Shown here piece by piece: positions 1-9,348 of a stretch of DNA of 13,566 nt. The first letter of the stretch is position 1. Each line of letters opens with the position of its first letter. Origin of the DNA: an uncultured Gemmatimonadota bacterium (GTDB taxonomy: Bacteria; Gemmatimonadota; Gemmatimonadetes; Gemmatimonadales; GWC2-71-9); assembly GCA_946479825.1 (NCBI GenBank), contig CAMLHU010000027.1, positions 1-13,566 of the forward strand, read 5' to 3'. The notes below the pieces were generated by a model. It saw nothing but the letters and a program-made list of their open reading frames with translations. It did not search any database and was not told where the DNA came from. Position numbers and translations under genes: made by a program.

Positions 1-1035
<1,035 letters not shown>

Positions 1036-1036
<1 letters not shown>

Positions 1037-1569
1037 TGGCGATCCTCCCGCTCCACCTCCTCGGCTCGCCGGTGCTGCGCGAACGCAGCCCGGAGATCAC
1101 CGCCGTGGACGACGCCCTCCGGACGTTCATCGACGACCTGTTCGAGACGATGGACGCCAACAAGGGCGTCGGCCTGGCCGCGAACCAGGTCGGCGTGGCG
1201 CGGCGGGTCGCGGTGGTGGACGCGGACGAGCACCGGATCGCGCTCGTCAATCCGGTCATCACCGCGGCCGAGGGGAGCGCGCGCGACGAAGAGGGGTGCC
1301 TGTCGATCCCCGGCATCTTCGGCGACGTGACCCGCCCCGAGCGGATCACCGTCGAGGCGCTCGACCGCGACGGCAAGCCGTTCCGGCTCGAGGCCGGCGG
1401 CCTGCTGGCGCGCGCCATCCAGCACGAGCTCGACCACCTGGACGGCATCCTCTTCCTCGACCACCTGACCCCCCTCAAGCGGCAGACGCTGGTCTCGCGC
1501 TACAAGCGTGAGAACAAGGGCAAGCCCATCATCCAGGAGCCGTCGCCGGCGGCGGCACGTCCGGAGTGA
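1036..1569 (+). CDS. def: Peptide deformylase
   Basis: Peptide deformylase removes the formyl group from the N-terminal Met of new proteins, using a bound metal (Fe2+ in vivo). All three family motifs are intact in this 177-residue protein: GVGLAANQ at residues 44-51, EGCLS at 86-90 (metal ligand Cys88), and HELDH at 130-134 (two His ligands and the catalytic Glu). Length is typical. The ATG shares its A with the stop of yajC (TGATG), and the stop is in the same arrangement with fmt, so the three are probably translationally coupled. The def-fmt pair is widely conserved and places formylation and deformylation under joint expression. The C-terminal tail after about residue 160 is Pro/Ala-rich and probably disordered. 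Confidence 0.97.
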
Positions 1570-2498
1570 TGCGGGTCGTCTTCTTCGGCACGCCGGACTT
1601 CGCAGTCCCTTCGCTTCGCGCCATCCTGAACCAGCCGGACCGCTTCACCGTCCCCGCGGTCATCACCCAGCCCGACCGCCCCCGCGGCCGCTCCCGCTCC
1701 ACCCTCGTCTGGCCGCCGGTCAAGACGGCGGCGCTCCGGGCCGACCTGCCGGTGCTCCAGCCCGAGAAGCCGGTCGGCGACGTCTTCCGGAAGCAGCTCG
1801 AGCGCCTGGAGCCGGACGTCGGCGTGGTGGTGGCCTACGGCCACATCCTCCGCCCGGAGATCCTGGAGATCCCGCGCGCCGGGATGATCAACCTCCACGC
1901 CTCGCTCCTCCCCCGCCTGCGGGGCGCCGCCCCGATCAACTGGGCCATCCTGAACGGCGACGCCGTGACCGGCGTGACCGTGATGCAGATGGAGGCCGGG
2001 CTCGACTCCGGACCGATCCTGGACCAGGTGGAGACGCCGATCGGCCCGACGGAGACCGCCGGCGAACTCACCCGGCGCCTCGCCGACCTCGGCGCCCAGG
2101 CCCTGGTCGAGACGCTGACCAAGATGCGGACCGGGGACCAGAGCCCGCGGCTGCAGGACCACTCGCTCGCGACGTACGCCCCCAAGGTGGACCGGGCCCT
2201 GGCGCGGATCGACTGGCGCGAGGACGCGCCGGTGGTGGCCCGCCGGATCCGGGCCTTTGATCCGGCGCCCGGCGCCTGGACGCCGGCCGGGAACTCCGAG
2301 CTCAAGCTCTTCGGCGCCATCCCGGTCCCCGGCCACGGCGAGCCCGGCACGGTGGTGCCGGACGCCGAGGCGCTCGTGGTGGTGACCGGCGCGGGCGCCG
2401 TGCGGGTGGCCGAGGTGCAGCCCGCCGGGCGCGCGCGGATGCGCGCCGCCGACTGGCTGCGCGGCCGGCGCGGCGAACCGGTGCCGCGACTCGGATGA
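1569..2498 (+). CDS. fmt: Methionyl-tRNA formyltransferase
   Basis: Fmt formylates Met on initiator tRNA using 10-formyl-tetrahydrofolate. The 309-residue protein starts MRVVFFGTPDFAVPSL, a typical Rossmann-like N-terminus. It contains the folate-site signature INLHASLLPRLRG with Asn108 and His110, and catalytic Asp146 in GLDSG; these correspond to E. coli N106, H108 and D144. A QPDRPRGR loop near residues 34-41 is also characteristic. The C-terminal OB-fold domain begins around residue 205. I use ATG 1569 (TGATG with def) instead of GTG 1566, because MRVVFFG is the usual N-terminus. The stop overlaps the next gene as ATGA. Length matches the family (about 310-315). Confidence 0.97.
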   Translation: MRVVFFGTPDFAVPSLRAILNQPDRFTVPAVITQPDRPRGRSRSTLVWPPVKTAALRADLPVLQPEKPVGDVFRKQLERLEPDVGVVVAYGHILRPEILEIPRAGMINLHASLLPRLRGAAPINWAILNGDAVTGVTVMQMEAGLDSGPILDQVETPIGPTETAGELTRRLADLGAQALVETLTKMRTGDQSPRLQDHSLATYAPKVDRALARIDWREDAPVVARRIRAFDPAPGAWTPAGNSELKLFGAIPVPGHGEPGTVVPDAEALVVVTGAGAVRVAEVQPAGRARMRAADWLRGRRGEPVPRLG

Positions 2499-3118
2499 GG
2501 CCGCTCCCCCGCCTCCACGCCGTCACCGACGGCGCGGTGCTCGCCCTCGACGATCTCGGCACCCGCGCCGCCGCGATCGCGGCGCTCGGCCCGGCCGCCG
2601 CCCTGCACGCCCGCGACCGGACCGCGACGGATCGCGCGCTGCTCGCCGCGGCGGAGCGGTTCGTGGCCCTGGCCCGCCCGCCCGAGGCCGCGGTCATTGT
2701 CAACGCGCGCCCCGACCTCGCCGCCGCGGCCGGGGCACACGGGGTCCAGCTCGGCGTCGGCGACCTGGCCCCCGCCGACGCCCGCCGGGTCCTCCCCGGC
2801 GGCTGGGTCGGGCGCTCGGTGCATTCGCTGGCCGAGGCGGAAGCGGCGGTGGCCGAGGGCGCCGACTATCTGATGGTAGGCAACGTGTACCCGACCCCGT
2901 CCCATCCTGATCGCCCGGGCGCAGGGGTCGAGCTCGTCGCGCGAACGGCGGCGCTCGGGCGGCCGGTCATCGCCGTCGGGGGCGTGACGCCGGAGCGCTG
3001 CGGCGAGCTGCGGAACGCCGGGGCGTGGGGCGTCGCGGCGATCCGCGGCCTCTGGTACGCCGCCGACCCCGCGGCCGCCGCCCGCGCCTACCTGACGCCC
3101 TGGCTGGAGGACGCGTGA
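2495..3118 (+). CDS. tenI: ThiE/TenI-family protein, probably TenI-type thiazole tautomerase
   Basis: A 207-residue TIM-barrel protein of the thiamine phosphate synthase/TenI family. ThiE joins thiazole phosphate to HMP-PP; TenI only aromatises the thiazole made by ThiG. The residues favour TenI. The ThiE N-D-R metal loop reads VNARPD (Asp replaced by Ala71), the ThiE T-K-x-D lysine is replaced (SHPD, residues 136-139), and the HMP-side QLREK motif reads LHARD. The TenI stretch GRSVHSLAEA is present, with His110 where I recall the TenI general base. The phosphate-site motifs PVIAVGG and the late glycine loop are kept. It overlaps fmt (ATGA) and thiS (GTGA), placing it in thiazole synthesis beside thiS and thiG. 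The family is certain; the choice between TenI and ThiE is inference. Confidence 0.8.
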   Translation: MRPLPRLHAVTDGAVLALDDLGTRAAAIAALGPAAALHARDRTATDRALLAAAERFVALARPPEAAVIVNARPDLAAAAGAHGVQLGVGDLAPADARRVLPGGWVGRSVHSLAEAEAAVAEGADYLMVGNVYPTPSHPDRPGAGVELVARTAALGRPVIAVGGVTPERCGELRNAGAWGVAAIRGLWYAADPAAAARAYLTPWLEDA

Positions 3119-3318
3119 TCTCCCTGACCATCAACGGCGAGCCGCGCGAGGTGCCGGGTCCGGGATCGCTCGGCCAACTCCTGGCCCACCTCCGGCTCGA
3201 TCCGCGCACGGTGGTGGTGGAGCACAACCGCCGCATCGTGCGGCGCGCGGACCTCGACGCCACGGCCTTCGCCGCCGGCGACGTCGTCGAGATCGTCCAC
3301 TTCGTGGGCGGCGGCTGA
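3115..3318 (+). CDS. thiS: ThiS sulfur-carrier protein
   Basis: ThiS is a ubiquitin-like sulfur carrier. Its C-terminal Gly-Gly is adenylated by ThiF, thiocarboxylated, and then gives sulfur to ThiG for thiazole formation. The 67-residue product has the beta-grasp pattern (ISLTINGEPREV at the start, VVVEHNRRIV in the middle) and ends EIVHFVGGG, the required diglycine tail. I start at GTG 3115, which overlaps the previous stop as GTGA and has GGAGG at 3106-3110 four bases upstream. An in-frame extension to 3025 exists but would add an Arg-rich stretch with no ThiS character. thiG follows after 13 bases. No thiF, thiO or thiH is in the window, so activation and the imine donor must come from elsewhere in the genome. 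Confidence 0.94.
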   Translation: MISLTINGEPREVPGPGSLGQLLAHLRLDPRTVVVEHNRRIVRRADLDATAFAAGDVVEIVHFVGGG

Positions 3319-3331
3319 GTAGATTCCCCGT

Positions 3332-4114
3332 ATGGCCACTCCCGACACCCCCCTCGTCATCGGGGGCCGGCGCTTCAGCTCCCGGCTCCTGGTCGGCACC
3401 GGCAAGTACCGCACGAACGCCGAGATGGTCGCCGCGCTCGAAGCCTCCGGCGCCGACGTGGTCACCGTCGCGGTCCGCCGCGTGGACCTGGACCGCGCCA
3501 ACGCCGAGGGAATTCTCCACCATCTCGACCCGAAGCGGTTCTTCCTGCTCGCCAATACGGCGGGGTGCTACGACGCCGACGAGGCGGTGCGCTACGCCCG
3601 GCTCGCGCGCGAGGCGGGCTTCAACGAGTTCGTGAAGCTCGAGGTGATCGGCGATCGCGAGACGCTCCTTCCCGACACCGCCGGCCTGATCGCCGCCACC
3701 CGGACCCTCTCGGCCGAGGGGTTCAAGGTGATGGCCTACACCAACGACGACCTGATCACGGCGCTCCGGCTCGAAGAAGCCGGCGCGGTGGCGGTGATGC
3801 CGCTCGCCTCGCCGATCGGCAGCGGGCTCGGCTTGCTCAACCCGTACTCCATCCGGACCATCAAGGCACGGCTCAAGGTGCCGGTCATCGTGGATGCCGG
3901 CGTAGGGACGGCGTCGGACGCGTGCCTCACGATGGAGCAGGGCGTGGACGGGATCCTGATGAACACGGCGCTGGCCGAAGCTTCCGATCCGCCGACGATG
4001 GCGCGCGCGATGCGCCTGGCGGTCGAGGCGGGCCGGGCGGCGTACCTGGCCGGGCGGATGCCGAAGCGCGAGGTGGCGGTGCCCTCGAGCCCGACCCGGG
4101 GGATGCTGGACTGA
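3332..4114 (+). CDS. thiG: Thiazole synthase
   Basis: ThiG condenses deoxyxylulose 5-phosphate, dehydroglycine and the ThiS thiocarboxylate into the thiazole phosphate of thiamine. The 260-residue protein carries the family motifs: LLVGTGKY at residues 19-26, NTAGCYDADEAV near 75, VKLEVIGD with the Schiff-base lysine Lys102, PLASPIGSGLG at 157-167 (often PLGAPIGSG elsewhere) and VDAGVGTASDA. Length is typical. The ATG at 3332 has no convincing Shine-Dalgarno sequence in the 13-base gap after thiS (GTAGATTCCCCGT), so reinitiation after thiS is likely. The gene ends in a CTGA overlap with rsmB. The short C-terminal tail (VPSSPTRGMLD) is normal. Confidence 0.97.
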   Translation: MATPDTPLVIGGRRFSSRLLVGTGKYRTNAEMVAALEASGADVVTVAVRRVDLDRANAEGILHHLDPKRFFLLANTAGCYDADEAVRYARLAREAGFNEFVKLEVIGDRETLLPDTAGLIAATRTLSAEGFKVMAYTNDDLITALRLEEAGAVAVMPLASPIGSGLGLLNPYSIRTIKARLKVPVIVDAGVGTASDACLTMEQGVDGILMNTALAEASDPPTMARAMRLAVEAGRAAYLAGRMPKREVAVPSSPTRGMLD

Positions 4115-5388
4115 CCGGGCCCGACCCGGCGCGCCGCGCGGCCTTCCGGGTCCTCGAGGAGGTGGGCGCCGGCCGGCCGTTCGACGCGGCGCTCGACCGC
4201 GCGGCCGCCGGGCTCGACGATCGCGACCGCCGGTTCGTCCACGAGGTGACCGCCGGCGTGCTCCGCCGCCGCGGCGACCTCGACCTGGCCCTGGCGCCGC
4301 TGGCCGAGCACGGCTGGGAGAGCGTCGCCCCGCCGATCCGCACCCTGCTCCGGCTCGGCGCGTACCAGCTGGTCGAGCTCGACAAGGTGCCGGCGCACGC
4401 CGCCGTGGGCACTACGACGGAGCTGGCGCGCTGGGCCGTGGGTGAGCCGGCGGCGCGGTTCGTCAACGCCGTGCTCCGCCGCCTGGCCCGCGAGGGCGCG
4501 CCGGCGGCGTCGGCGCCGGGCTCGCGCCGCTCGCACCCAGCCTGGCTCACGCTCCGGTGGGACGCGCGGTTCGGGCTCGAGGCGACCGACCGGCTCCTGC
4601 TCTGGAACGACAGCCCGCCGGCGCTCGTGCTCCAGCCCGCCCGCCGGGACGCGGCCGCCATCGCCGCCGGGCTCGTCGCCGCCGGGATCGCGCACGAGCC
4701 GGCGCCGTGGGAGGCGGGGACCGTGGTGGACGCCTCCCGCCCCCGGGACTTGCCGGGATTCGCGACCGGCGATTTCATCGTGCAGGATCCGGCACAGGCC
4801 CTGGTGTGCCGTTTCGCGGCGGTCCCGCCTGGCGCCCTGGTGTACGACGCCTGCGCGGCCCCCGGCGGCAAGGCGATCGCGCTCGGGCAGCACGCCGGCA
4901 GCGTGCTGGCGGCGGATCGCAGCCTCCGCCGGGTCCGGCGGCTCCGCGAGAACCTGGCCCGGGCCGGCAGCGGCCGCGAACATCCGGTGGTCGCCGACGC
5001 CGGCGCGCCGCCCTGCCTGGCGGCGGACGCGGTCCTGCTCGACGCCCCGTGCCTCGGCACCGGTACCTTCGCCCGTCACCCTGACGCCCGGTGGCGGGTC
5101 CGGCCCGCGGCGCTCGCCACCCTCGTCGCCGAGCAGGCCGCGTTGCTCGAGGCCGTGGCGCCCGTGGTGCGCCCGGGCGGGCTGCTGATCTACGCCACCT
5201 GTTCCCTGGAACCCGAGGAGAATCGCGAGCAGATGGAGCGCTTCCTCGCACGGCACGCCGAGTTCCGGCGCGAGCCCCCGCCGGGCTTCCCGGCGGAGCT
5301 CCTCGACGCCGACGGCGACCTCGAGCTGCTGCCGCAGCGGCACGGGACCGACGGCGCCTACGCCGCCCGGCTCCGGCGGGGGGCCTGA
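4111..5388 (+). CDS. rsmB: 16S rRNA (cytosine-967-C5)-methyltransferase, probable CTG start
   Basis: RsmB (Sun/Fmu) makes m5C967 in 16S rRNA with S-adenosylmethionine. The 425-residue product has a NusB-like N-terminal domain (about 1-130; GVLRRRGDLD, LLRLGAYQL, PAHAAVG, FVNAVLRRL) and a class I methyltransferase domain. SAM motif DACAAPGGK is at 246-254, DAPCLGTGTFARHPD carries Cys314, and YATCSLEPEEN carries the nucleophile Cys364. No ATG, GTG or TTG lies where the homologous N-terminus should begin. The first in-frame GTG (4162) would cut the first NusB helix (ARRAAFRVLEEV). CTG 4111 overlaps the thiG stop as CTGA, matching the GTGA and ATGA junctions nearby, with GGGGGA at 4098-4103 seven bases upstream, and gives the usual family length. 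Function is firm; the start is inferred. Confidence 0.93.
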   Translation: MTGPDPARRAAFRVLEEVGAGRPFDAALDRAAAGLDDRDRRFVHEVTAGVLRRRGDLDLALAPLAEHGWESVAPPIRTLLRLGAYQLVELDKVPAHAAVGTTTELARWAVGEPAARFVNAVLRRLAREGAPAASAPGSRRSHPAWLTLRWDARFGLEATDRLLLWNDSPPALVLQPARRDAAAIAAGLVAAGIAHEPAPWEAGTVVDASRPRDLPGFATGDFIVQDPAQALVCRFAAVPPGALVYDACAAPGGKAIALGQHAGSVLAADRSLRRVRRLRENLARAGSGREHPVVADAGAPPCLAADAVLLDAPCLGTGTFARHPDARWRVRPAALATLVAEQAALLEAVAPVVRPGGLLIYATCSLEPEENREQMERFLARHAEFRREPPPGFPAELLDADGDLELLPQRHGTDGAYAARLRRGA

Positions 5389-6147
5389 GTGCGGGTCCGT
5401 CGCCACGTCGCCGCGCCGTTCCTCTCGACCGCGGGAGGGCGCCGGCTGCTGCGCCATCTCGGCATCGTCTTCGCGGCGACGCTCGCGGGCTACCTCGTGG
5501 CGGCGCTGTGGCTCTACCCCGCCCCGCTCTTCACCACGTCGCTCGTCGTGCCGCGGGTCATCGAGCTGACCGGCGGCGAGGCCCAGCGCCGGCTGGTCGG
5601 CGCCGGCTTCCGGGTCAAGTTCGACGGCGAGATGCCGCACCCCCGGCTGCCGAACGGCGCAGTCGTGTGGCAGGACCCGCCGCCGCTCTCGGCGTACGGC
5701 AGCGGTGCCATGATCCACCTGTTCACCTCGAGCGGCCCCGCGCGCGCCGTCATCCCCGACGTCATCGGCCTCGAGGGCCAGCTGGCGCGGAGGATCATCG
5801 CTGCCGCGGGGCTCACCGTGCGGGGCGTGGACTCGGTCGCCTCGCCGGCGGAGCGGGGTTCGGCGCTCGGCACCCGCCCCGCGGCCGGGATCACCGCCGA
5901 CCCCGGCGCCGCGATCACGCTGGTGGTGAGCGCCGGCCCCGCCAACACGGCGATCCCCGACGTGACCGGGATGACCTCCGCCCAGGCCCGCGAGGCACTC
6001 TTCAAGGTCGGGCTCTCGGTCGGGCGGGTCACCCCGCAGGTCGCCGTCGGCAAGGTACCCGGCACCGTGATCCTCCAGCGCCCGAGTGCCGGCGCGCTCG
6101 CCGCCAAGGACGGGCGCGTGGACCTCATCGTCGCGAAGGCCCCATGA
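5389..6147 (+). CDS. Membrane-anchored PASTA-repeat protein without a kinase domain
   Basis: A 252-residue protein: a basic cytoplasmic N-terminus (1-22), one membrane helix (about 24-44, LGIVFAATLAGYLVAALWLY) and three tandem PASTA-like repeats outside the membrane, roughly 54-120, 124-189 and 192-252. Repeats two and three have the classic opening (VIPDVIGL and AIPDVTGM), a middle A-x-x-x-L/I-x-x-x-G-L helix, and a closing hydrophobic strand (ITLVVSAGP, VDLIVAKAP). PASTA domains bind muropeptides or lipid II, or act as spacers, in penicillin-binding proteins and Ser/Thr kinases; here neither is attached. GTG 5389 follows the rsmB stop with no gap, and the stop overlaps rpe (ATGA). Domain call is firm; a cell-wall sensing or scaffold role is inferred only from the family. 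Confidence 0.88.
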   Translation: MRVRRHVAAPFLSTAGGRRLLRHLGIVFAATLAGYLVAALWLYPAPLFTTSLVVPRVIELTGGEAQRRLVGAGFRVKFDGEMPHPRLPNGAVVWQDPPPLSAYGSGAMIHLFTSSGPARAVIPDVIGLEGQLARRIIAAAGLTVRGVDSVASPAERGSALGTRPAAGITADPGAAITLVVSAGPANTAIPDVTGMTSAQAREALFKVGLSVGRVTPQVAVGKVPGTVILQRPSAGALAAKDGRVDLIVAKAP

Positions 6148-6812
6148 CCGCCGTCCGGATCTGCCCCAGCATCCTGAGCGCCGACCTGTCCCGCCTCGCC
6201 GACCAGGTCCGGGTCGCGGAGGCGGCCGGCGCCGACTGGTTCCACGTGGACGTGATGGACGGCCGGTTCGTGCCGAACCTGACGTTCGGCGCGCCGGTGA
6301 TCCGCGCCCTGCGGAAGCTCACCGAGCGGCCGCTCGACGTGCACCTGATGGTGCAGGACCCCGAGCGGTACATCACCGAGTACGCCGACCTGGGGGTCCG
6401 GGTCTTCACCTTCCATCCCGAGGCGACCGTCCACGTCCAGCGGCACCTGACCGCGGTGCGGGAGCGGGGCATGCAGGCCGGGCTCGCGCTCAATCCATCC
6501 ACCTCACCCGACGTGGTCGACGAGGTGGCCGCCGACCTGGATCTCGTGCTGGTGATGAGCGTCAATCCGGGATTCGGCGGACAGCGTTACATTCCGGCGT
6601 CCACGGCGAAGATCGCGCGGATCCGCCGGCTGCTCGACGCCCGCCGGTCGGCGGCGGTGCTGGAGGTGGACGGCGGGATCGGTCCCGACACGATCGCCGA
6701 GGCGCACGCCGCCGGGGCCGACGCCTTCGTGGCCGGTCAGGCGGTGTTCGGCGCCCCCGATCCCGGGGCCGCCATCCGCGACCTGCGGTCCAGGTGCGCG
6801 ACGAGGGTCTGA
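6144..6812 (+). CDS. rpe: Ribulose-phosphate 3-epimerase
   Basis: Rpe interconverts ribulose 5-phosphate and xylulose 5-phosphate in the pentose phosphate pathway. The 222-residue TIM-barrel has every expected motif: PSILSAD at residues 8-14, HVDVMDGRFVPNLTFG from 34 (metal/catalytic His34 and Asp36), LDVHLMV (His67), VNPGFGGQ (140-147, phosphate loop) and VDGGI (Asp176). The ATG overlaps the previous stop as ATGA and has GAAGG at 6135-6139. The next gene starts two bases after the stop. rsmB followed by a PASTA protein and then rpe recalls the Firmicutes order rsmB-rlmN-prpC-prkC-rsgA-rpe. Confidence 0.97.
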   Translation: MTAVRICPSILSADLSRLADQVRVAEAAGADWFHVDVMDGRFVPNLTFGAPVIRALRKLTERPLDVHLMVQDPERYITEYADLGVRVFTFHPEATVHVQRHLTAVRERGMQAGLALNPSTSPDVVDEVAADLDLVLVMSVNPGFGGQRYIPASTAKIARIRRLLDARRSAAVLEVDGGIGPDTIAEAHAAGADAFVAGQAVFGAPDPGAAIRDLRSRCATRV

Positions 6813-6814
6813 AC

Positions 6815-7357
6815 ATGAACGTGTCCAAACAGTGGCTTGCGGTCGGCGCCATCGTGGCCGGCCTCGCGACCGGCGGGTGGATCCTGACCCACGCGGACGC
6901 GGTGGACGGCGCCTCGGTCGGCGCGCCGGCTCCGGACTATCGCCTGGTCGAGCTCGCCACCGGCGACAGCGTCTCGTTGCGCGACCGGTTCAAGGGCCAC
7001 GTGACGCTCATCAACATCTGGGCCACCTGGTGCGAGCCGTGCCGGCGCGAGATGCCGTCGATGGAAAAGCTCTACCAGGCCTTCAAGGACCGCGGCTTCC
7101 GGATCGAGGCCGTGAGCATCGACCAGGGCTCGCCGGAGGACGTGAAGGCGTTCGCGAAGAAGTACGGCCTGACGTTCGAGATCCTGCAGGACAAGAGCGG
7201 CGACATCCAGACGCTCTACCGCACCACCGGGGTCCCCGAGAGCTTCATCGTGGACCGCAACGGCGTGGTGGTCCGCTGGCTGATCGGCGGGTACGACTGG
7301 ACGGCGCCGGTGCAGCAGACGCTCGTCGACCGTCTGCTCGCGGTGCCCGGGGCCTGA
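6815..7357 (+). CDS. TlpA/ResA-type membrane-anchored thiol-disulfide oxidoreductase
   Basis: A 180-residue thioredoxin-fold protein with an N-terminal membrane anchor (about 7-26, uncleaved or signal-like) and a periplasmic catalytic domain. The active site is WCEPC (Cys73, Cys76), of the CEPC type typical of ResA/TlpA/CcmG proteins, and the cis-proline loop is GVPESFIVD (Pro141). LINIWATWC and the GDSVSLRDRFKGHVTLIN strand pattern are also standard for this AhpC/TSA-like branch. Such proteins reduce disulfides in apocytochrome c or other exported proteins. No ccm gene is beside it, so the substrate is unknown. ATG 6815 has GAGGG at 6803-6807 with a seven-base spacer. The gene for a cytochrome c-containing iron permease lies 3 kb away, but I see no direct link. 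Confidence 0.92.
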   Translation: MNVSKQWLAVGAIVAGLATGGWILTHADAVDGASVGAPAPDYRLVELATGDSVSLRDRFKGHVTLINIWATWCEPCRREMPSMEKLYQAFKDRGFRIEAVSIDQGSPEDVKAFAKKYGLTFEILQDKSGDIQTLYRTTGVPESFIVDRNGVVVRWLIGGYDWTAPVQQTLVDRLLAVPGA

Positions 7358-7358
7358 C

Positions 7359-8263
7359 GTGCGGCTCTGGGCCCGGCTGACCGCCAACTGGCCCCTCAAG
7401 CTCACCTCGCTCCTGCTCGCGATCCTGCTCTGGCTGGTCGCGGCATTCGAGCAGCCGTCCACCCGGCTGGTGCGGGTCCAGTTACAGGTCGAGCCCCCCG
7501 CGGGGCGCGAAGTGCTCGAAGCCCCCGCCACCGCCCAGGCCCTCGTCGTCGGGCCGGCGCGTGAGCTGCTCAAGCTGAGCGCCCGCGCGCTCACGCTCAC
7601 GAAGACCATCGCCGACACGGTGACGGCCCGCGACGTGACGCTGGGCCTCGCACCGGCCGACATCGTGCTGCTGCGCGAGGTGGACGCCGAGATCCGCGAC
7701 GTCCAGCCGCGCGAGGTCACGGTGGAACTCGACTCCGTGTTCCAGCGCCTTGTTCCGGTGCGCGCGCTCCTCCGGGGCGGCGGCGACCCGGTCCAGGCGG
7801 GCGAGGTGTCGGTGACGCCGAGCGTGGTGCGGGTGTCGGGCCCGGTGGACGCGGTGCGACGGATCCCGGCGGTCTCGACCGTCCCGTTCGACCTGCCGGC
7901 GGGCACCGGCGTGGCGGAGCTCCAGGTGGCGCTCGACACCAGCCTGGGCCGCGGCGTCCACGTGGCGCCGACCGACGTGCTGGTCCGCCTCGAGCGCGAG
8001 CCGGCGGAGGAGCGGGTGCTCGCCGGCGTGCCGGTCCAGCTGCCGGGCGCGGTCGCCGCCGAGTGGGCGGCCGGGATCGACACCGTGAGCGTCGCGATCC
8101 GCGGCCCCGCCGCCCGGCTGGCCGCCCTCACCACCGACAGCGTGCTCGTCTACCTGCGCGGCGCCACGCACGGCGGCCGCGTCCCGCTCACCCTGCTGCT
8201 CCCCGAGGGGCTCGCCGGACGCCCCCGCCCCGACTCGATCACCCTGACCCGCCGCGCCGCCCG

Positions 8264-8267
<4 letters not shown>
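7359..8267 (+). CDS. YbbR/CdaR-like membrane-anchored protein
   Basis: A 302-residue protein with a short N-terminus, one membrane helix (about 13-31, LKLTSLLLAILLWLVAAFE) and a long extracytoplasmic region made of beta-rich YbbR repeats. The signature is the repeated V-x-V-x-G-P pattern (VVRVSGPVDAVRRIPAVST near residues 162-180) with similar strand pairs before and after. In Firmicutes, CdaR regulates the diadenylate cyclase CdaA encoded just upstream. No cyclase gene is present here, so a link to cyclic di-AMP cannot be claimed from the window. GTG 7359 starts one base after the tlpA-like gene. The stop overlaps tsaD as ATGA. The family assignment rests on the N-terminal helix plus repeat pattern and is good, not certain. 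Confidence 0.8.
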
Positions 8268-9300
<1,033 letters not shown>

Positions 9301-9304
<4 letters not shown>

Positions 9305-9348
9305 CCGGCACCGTCCTCACTTCCATCCCACTTCCCGACCGCCGATGA
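9301..9348 (+). CDS. Possible 15-codon mini-ORF linking tsaD and lgt
   Basis: An ATG that overlaps the tsaD stop (ATGA, 9301-9304) opens a 15-codon frame encoding MTGTVLTSIPLPDRR. Its TGA overlaps the lgt ATG (ATGA, 9345-9348). It is in a different frame from both neighbours. I see no Shine-Dalgarno sequence before it or before lgt, so its use may be to carry terminating ribosomes from tsaD to lgt, not to make a functional peptide. It may also be chance: a 15-codon frame is short, and in GC-rich DNA open frames are common. I do not recognise the peptide. Confidence 0.3.

Noticed and set aside
3025..3114. N-terminal extension of ThiS
   Set aside because: The added residues are Arg-rich shadow of the upstream gene; GTG 3115 has a GGAGG site and gives the normal ThiS length.
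3736..5718. 660-codon open frame on the minus strand opposite thiG, rsmB and the PASTA gene
   Set aside because: Its translation is Arg/Gly/Pro/Ala-rich with no motif, and the plus strand encodes three well-recognised proteins here. Long antisense frames are expected in very GC-rich DNA.
6737..8134. 465-codon minus-strand frame opposite the TlpA- and YbbR-like genes
   Set aside because: Shadow of GC-rich codon use; Ser/Thr/Arg-rich without recognisable motifs, and both opposite genes are supported.
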